NCBI GenBank assembly: GCA_023430945.1
Contig: JAEYYE010000161.1
Coordinates: forward strand, 1-10,062
DNA: 10,062 nt
Direction of reading: 5' to 3'
Source: Bacteroidota bacterium
GTDB lineage: Bacteria > Bacteroidota > Bacteroidia > Flavobacteriales_F > PHOS-HE28
Below the pieces are notes generated by a model that ran no database searches, had not been told where the DNA came from, and was given only the letters and a program-made list of their open reading frames with translations. Shown here in pieces: positions 7,318-10,062 of the stretch. The position numbers and the translations under genes are program-made. Position 1 is the first letter of the stretch. Each line of letters starts with the position of its first letter.

Positions 7318-7323
7318 CTCCTT
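7318..7323 (-). promoter_or_regulatory. folK: Ribosome binding site deciding the folK start
   Basis: On the minus strand 7323 to 7318 reads AAGGAG, six bases before the ATG at 7311. It is the only clear Shine-Dalgarno match among the genes here whose starts are visible; the others have little or none, as is usual in Bacteroidota. It favours 7311 over 7293 as the start. Confidence 0.6.
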
Positions 7324-7481
7324 TTTCTTCCCAGGAACGACCGTTCGCTGCACCAAAATGTGAAGATCGAAATGTTCATCGATTATGGTCCGTTCAAGAG
7401 GCAACCCCATCCGGAAAGCGGCGTCTTCCTAATGGAACCATCGGTAAGTATAGTCCGAAACCTCAAAAAAACCTGGGAGCC

Positions 7482-7937
7482 ATGGACAAGTTGATCGCAG
7501 TGCACGATTTCTTCTACAACAGCATGGGAATGGCGTTCTATTACGCCCTCGGTTTCATCGCCGTGATCGCCGCGCTGGCCCAATGGAGGCTTTACGAAAA
7601 GGCGGGGCAACCCGGCTATGCGGCACTTGTACCGGTATGGAACGTGATCGTTTTCCTGAAGATCGTGGGCCGGCCCGCCAGCGATGGCTGGAAGATGCTG
7701 ATCCCGATCTGGGGGCAGCTCTATTTCATTCCGAAAGTGTGGATCGAGGTGTGCCACAGCTTCGGCAAGCACAGCACGCTCGATCATATCCTGGTGATCG
7801 CATTGAACGGTCTATACATCCTCAACCTCGCGCTCAGCGACGAAACGAAATACCAGGGTCCTGTGTATGGCAAGCAGGCGCCGCCTCCGGCACGCCGCCT
7901 TACACCACGGCCCGCCACTTCTCCTTCTCTCGCGTAA
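7482..7937 (+). CDS. DUF5684-type small membrane protein
   Basis: The 151-residue protein has about four hydrophobic segments, near residues 15-35, 45-63, 70-88 and 102-118, and no cleavable signal peptide, so an inner-membrane location is expected. The pattern YEKAGQPGYAALVPVWNVIVFLKIVGRP is typical of DUF5684, a domain found alone and also beside signal peptidase I-like proteins. The end matches relatives in Bacteroidota: CHSFGKHS (91-98) and ETKYQGPVYG (121-130). There is no catalytic Ser-Lys pair, so this is not a peptidase; the function is unknown. The frame is open far upstream, overlapping folK, but similarity begins at the ATG at 7482, which a weak GGGAG precedes. The Pro/Arg-rich tail (134-151) is probably disordered. 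It is divergent from folK and convergent with alaS. Confidence 0.85.
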   Translation: MDKLIAVHDFFYNSMGMAFYYALGFIAVIAALAQWRLYEKAGQPGYAALVPVWNVIVFLKIVGRPASDGWKMLIPIWGQLYFIPKVWIEVCHSFGKHSTLDHILVIALNGLYILNLALSDETKYQGPVYGKQAPPPARRLTPRPATSPSLA

Positions 7938-7961
7938 TTGGGTTTCTTGATCTTTTGGAGC

Positions 7962-7991
7962 AGGAAAGGCCACCGATCGGTGGCCTTTCCT
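7962..7991. terminator. Bidirectional intrinsic terminator between the DUF5684 gene and alaS
   Basis: A perfect 30-base palindrome (15 bp per arm) has arms AGGAAAGGCCACCGA and TCGGTGGCCTTTCCT. It lies between the stop codon at 7935-7937 and the alaS stop codon at 7999-7997. On the plus strand TTTG continues the T-rich end of the stem, giving a CTTTCCTTTT tail. On the minus strand the tail is poorer in T. Like the terminator at 4883-4908, its centre is CGATCG. Confidence 0.88.
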
Positions 7992-7996
7992 TTTGC

Positions 7997-10062
7997 TCAC
8001 AATTTCTGCAATTCCGCTTCAGCCTTTTGCAAGGCCCGATCCAGGCCTGAAGGATCTTTTCCTCCGGCCGTCGCAAAATCGGGCTGGCCGCCGCCGCCGC
8101 CTTTGATCTCTGCCGAGATCGCTTTGATGATCGCGTTCGCGGTAGCGCCTGTGGAGGCGGAAAATTCCTTTCCGATCGATACGGCCAGAAGCGGTTTTCC
8201 ATCCTGAACGCTGCCTGCCACCACGGCCATTTTTGGATCGGAGTTTCGCAACAAATGGCCGAGATCCTTCAAGCCTTGTGCATTCAGGTCGATCCGATCG
8301 ATCAACAGTGAAAGTCCCTGCTTGAATGGTTTCGCTTTCTGTGGAAGATCCTGTGCCAGGCGTTGGATTTTTTCTTTCGCGGCTTTTTCCAATTCCTTCT
8401 CCAACGCCGCGTTCCGCTCCATCAATTGGCGCACGGCCGCGGCAGGATCATCACTGTTCTTGAGCAATGCGGTCACTTCATCCAGCTTCGAAAGCTTTTC
8501 TTCGATCATGCGATCGGCGGCTTCGAAGGTGATCGCTTCCAACCGGCGGATGCCTGCGGCAAGCGCACTTTCGCTCACGATCTTGAAACGGCCGATCGCG
8601 CTGGTGCGTGGCACATGCGTTCCACCGCATAATTCCACGCTCGGGCCGAACTTCACCACACGAACTTCATCGCCATACTTCTCACCGAAAAGCGCCATCG
8701 CGCCCATCGCCTTCGCCTTCTCGATCGGAACATTTCGCAGATCCTCGAACCCGATGTCCTCGCCGATCATCTCGTTCACTTCACGTTCGATCGTTGCGAT
8801 CTCCTCTGCGCCGATCTTGGAGAAATGACTGATGTCGAATCGTAACCGATCAGGTGCGACAAGCGATCCCTTCTGTTCCACGTGCGTTCCAAGCTGCTTG
8901 CGAAGGACGTGATGCAATAGATGCGTCGCTGTGTGATTGCGCATGGTGAGCGCACGACGTTTCTCATCCACCTGCGCGACGAATTCCGCGGATGGATCGG
9001 AAGGCAGTTCCTTGGTGAAATGGACGATCAACTGGTTCTCGCGCTTCGTGTCGATCACTTCGATCTTTTCGTCTCTGCCGATCAACCAGCCCGTATCGCC
9101 CACCTGGCCGCCGCCTTCCGCGTAGAACGGCGTGCGATCCAGCACGATCTGGAATTGATCGCCCCCTTTGCCGCTGATCTTCCGGTAGCGCAGGATCTTC
9201 GCTTCCGATCGGAGTTGATCGTAACCGACGAATTCGGTTTCGCCCTTTTTCAGTTCGTTCCAGTCGCCGGTGGAAACGGCGGTCGCAGCGCGCGATCGAT
9301 CTTTCTGTTTCTGCAGTTCCGCCTCGAAGCCTTTCATGTCCACGTCGCGGCCTTGTTCCCGAGCGATCAACTGCGTGAGATCGATCGGAAATCCATACGT
9401 ATCGAACAATTCGAAAGCCTTGTCGCCCGCAAGTGTTCCTGTGCTTTCGCCAAGCGCCGATCCAAGTCGTTTGATCCCTTGATCCAGCGTGCGCAAAAAA
9501 GCCTTCTCTTCCTCCTGAACCACATTCTCGATCAGCTGCTGTTGCTTTCGCAGTTCCGTGAATTGCGCGCCCATCTGATTGGCCAGTACGCCGATCAAGG
9601 AATACATGAATGGCTCGGAAAGATCTAGGAAACTGTAACCGTAACGCACCGCGCGACGCAGGATCCTTCTGATCACATAACCCGCGCCGGTATTGCTCGG
9701 CAACTGTCCATCGGCGATCGCAAAAGCGATCGCTCGGATGTGATCGGCGATCACACGCATCGCGATGTCCGACTTGTCATTCCGGCCTTGAGCCGGAAGC
9801 GCGTGATCGGCATTTTCGAGTTTCCGGGTCGAGCCCGGAATGACACCACCGTACTGCTTTCCGCACTTCTTGGCGATCGCCTGGATCATCGGCTGGAAAA
9901 CATCGGTGTCGTAATTGCTCTTCTTGCCCTGCAGCACCATGCACAGCCGCTCGAAACCCATGCCCGTGTCCACATGCTGCGCAGGCAGGGTCACCAGCGA
10001 TCCATCGGCCTTCCGCTCGAATTGCATGAACACGTTGTTCCAGATCTCGATCACCTGCGGAT
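7997..10062 (-). CDS. alaS: Alanyl-tRNA synthetase, N-terminal part beyond the window
   Basis: AlaRS charges tRNA-Ala with alanine and clears mischarged Ser and Gly with its own editing domain. About 688 residues are visible; the missing N terminus (probably near 190 residues) holds most of the catalytic core. The frame enters from the right edge as PQVIEIWNNVFMQFER, so the GTG codon at 10054 is internal. Visible in order: VDTGMGFERL; SDIAMRVIADHIRA followed by LPSNTGAGYVIRRILRRAVRYG of the tRNA-recognition region; the glycine-rich YAEGGGQVGDTG; the editing-site HTATH (8935-8921) and CGGTH (8629-8615), both zinc-ligand motifs intact; and a C-terminal DHHA1 domain with GGGGGQPDFATAGG near the end. 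An in-frame repeat insertion adds about 23 residues just before SDIAMR. It shares the palindromic terminator with the convergent DUF5684 gene. Confidence 0.97.
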   Translation of the reverse strand, partial: PQVIEIWNNVFMQFERKADGSLVTLPAQHVDTGMGFERLCMVLQGKKSNYDTDVFQPMIQAIAKKCGKQYGGVIPGSTRKLENADHALPAQGRNDKSDIAMRVIADHIRAIAFAIADGQLPSNTGAGYVIRRILRRAVRYGYSFLDLSEPFMYSLIGVLANQMGAQFTELRKQQQLIENVVQEEEKAFLRTLDQGIKRLGSALGESTGTLAGDKAFELFDTYGFPIDLTQLIAREQGRDVDMKGFEAELQKQKDRSRAATAVSTGDWNELKKGETEFVGYDQLRSEAKILRYRKISGKGGDQFQIVLDRTPFYAEGGGQVGDTGWLIGRDEKIEVIDTKRENQLIVHFTKELPSDPSAEFVAQVDEKRRALTMRNHTATHLLHHVLRKQLGTHVEQKGSLVAPDRLRFDISHFSKIGAEEIATIEREVNEMIGEDIGFEDLRNVPIEKAKAMGAMALFGEKYGDEVRVVKFGPSVELCGGTHVPRTSAIGRFKIVSESALAAGIRRLEAITFEAADRMIEEKLSKLDEVTALLKNSDDPAAAVRQLMERNAALEKELEKAAKEKIQRLAQDLPQKAKPFKQGLSLLIDRIDLNAQGLKDLGHLLRNSDPKMAVVAGSVQDGKPLLAVSIGKEFSASTGATANAIIKAISAEIKGGGGGQPDFATAGGKDPSGLDRALQKAEAELQKL
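9775..9845 (-). repeat. Palindromic repeat element inserted in frame in alaS
   Basis: This 71-bp segment has perfect 11-bp terminal inverted repeats, TGTCATTCCGG at 9775-9785 and CCGGAATGACA at 9835-9845. It also contains two hairpins: TTCCGGC/GCCGGAA (9780-9798, 5-base loop) and TTCCGGG/CCCGGAA (9822-9840, 5-base loop). The GTCATTCCGG...CCGGAATGAC form is that of widespread bacterial interspersed palindromes, normally found between genes. Here it is read through in the alaS frame as VIPGSTRKLENADHALPAQG followed by RND. Related AlaRS proteins go almost directly from the KKYG-type segment to DIAMRV, so these residues look like an addition. No clear target-site duplication is visible. No second copy is present in this window. 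Confidence 0.8.

Noticed and set aside
8921..9628. A 235-codon plus-strand frame inside alaS
   Set aside because: It is antisense to the conserved editing domain of AlaRS and has no independent support.

Overview
The window looks like chromosomal housekeeping DNA from a Bacteroidota bacterium, most likely a relatively GC-rich Flavobacteriales-type lineage. The protein families fit: a DUF6089-type beta-barrel, an OmpA/TPR lipoprotein and a DUF5684 small membrane protein. Most starts lack a Shine-Dalgarno sequence. Several genes are preceded by the Bacteroidota -7 box TAnnTTTG (exact at 65-58 minus, 2771-2778 plus and 3515-3522 plus; 7 of 8 fixed-plus-free positions at 6677-6670 minus). The genus cannot be read from the sequence.

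Layout from left to right: the 5' part of tRNA-Gly(GCC) (minus, cut by the window edge); mutS (minus); a divergently transcribed short SpoU/TrmH-family RNA methyltransferase (plus); a DUF6089 outer-membrane beta-barrel protein (plus); a gene-poor gap of about 350 bases closed by a bidirectional terminator; a convergent 569-residue lipoprotein with OmpA-like and TPR regions (minus); folK (minus); a divergent DUF5684 small membrane protein (plus); a second bidirectional terminator; and the C-terminal three quarters of alaS (minus, running off the right edge).

The genes do not form one pathway. They cover mismatch repair (mutS), RNA modification and translation (TrmH-like enzyme, alaS, tRNA-Gly), folate synthesis (folK) and the envelope (DUF6089 barrel, OmpA/TPR lipoprotein, DUF5684). 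Transcription units are short, mostly single genes arranged divergently or convergently, and both convergent junctions carry a strong palindromic terminator.

No defence island, phage, CRISPR array or new multi-gene system is visible. Two observations stand out. First, a 71-bp palindromic element with perfect 11-bp terminal inverted repeats and two internal hairpins lies in frame inside alaS and is translated as about 23 extra residues, much like the palindromic elements found inside rickettsial genes. Second, the tetranucleotide GATC is far more frequent than chance in both coding and non-coding DNA, and both terminators are perfect palindromes centred on CGATCG.
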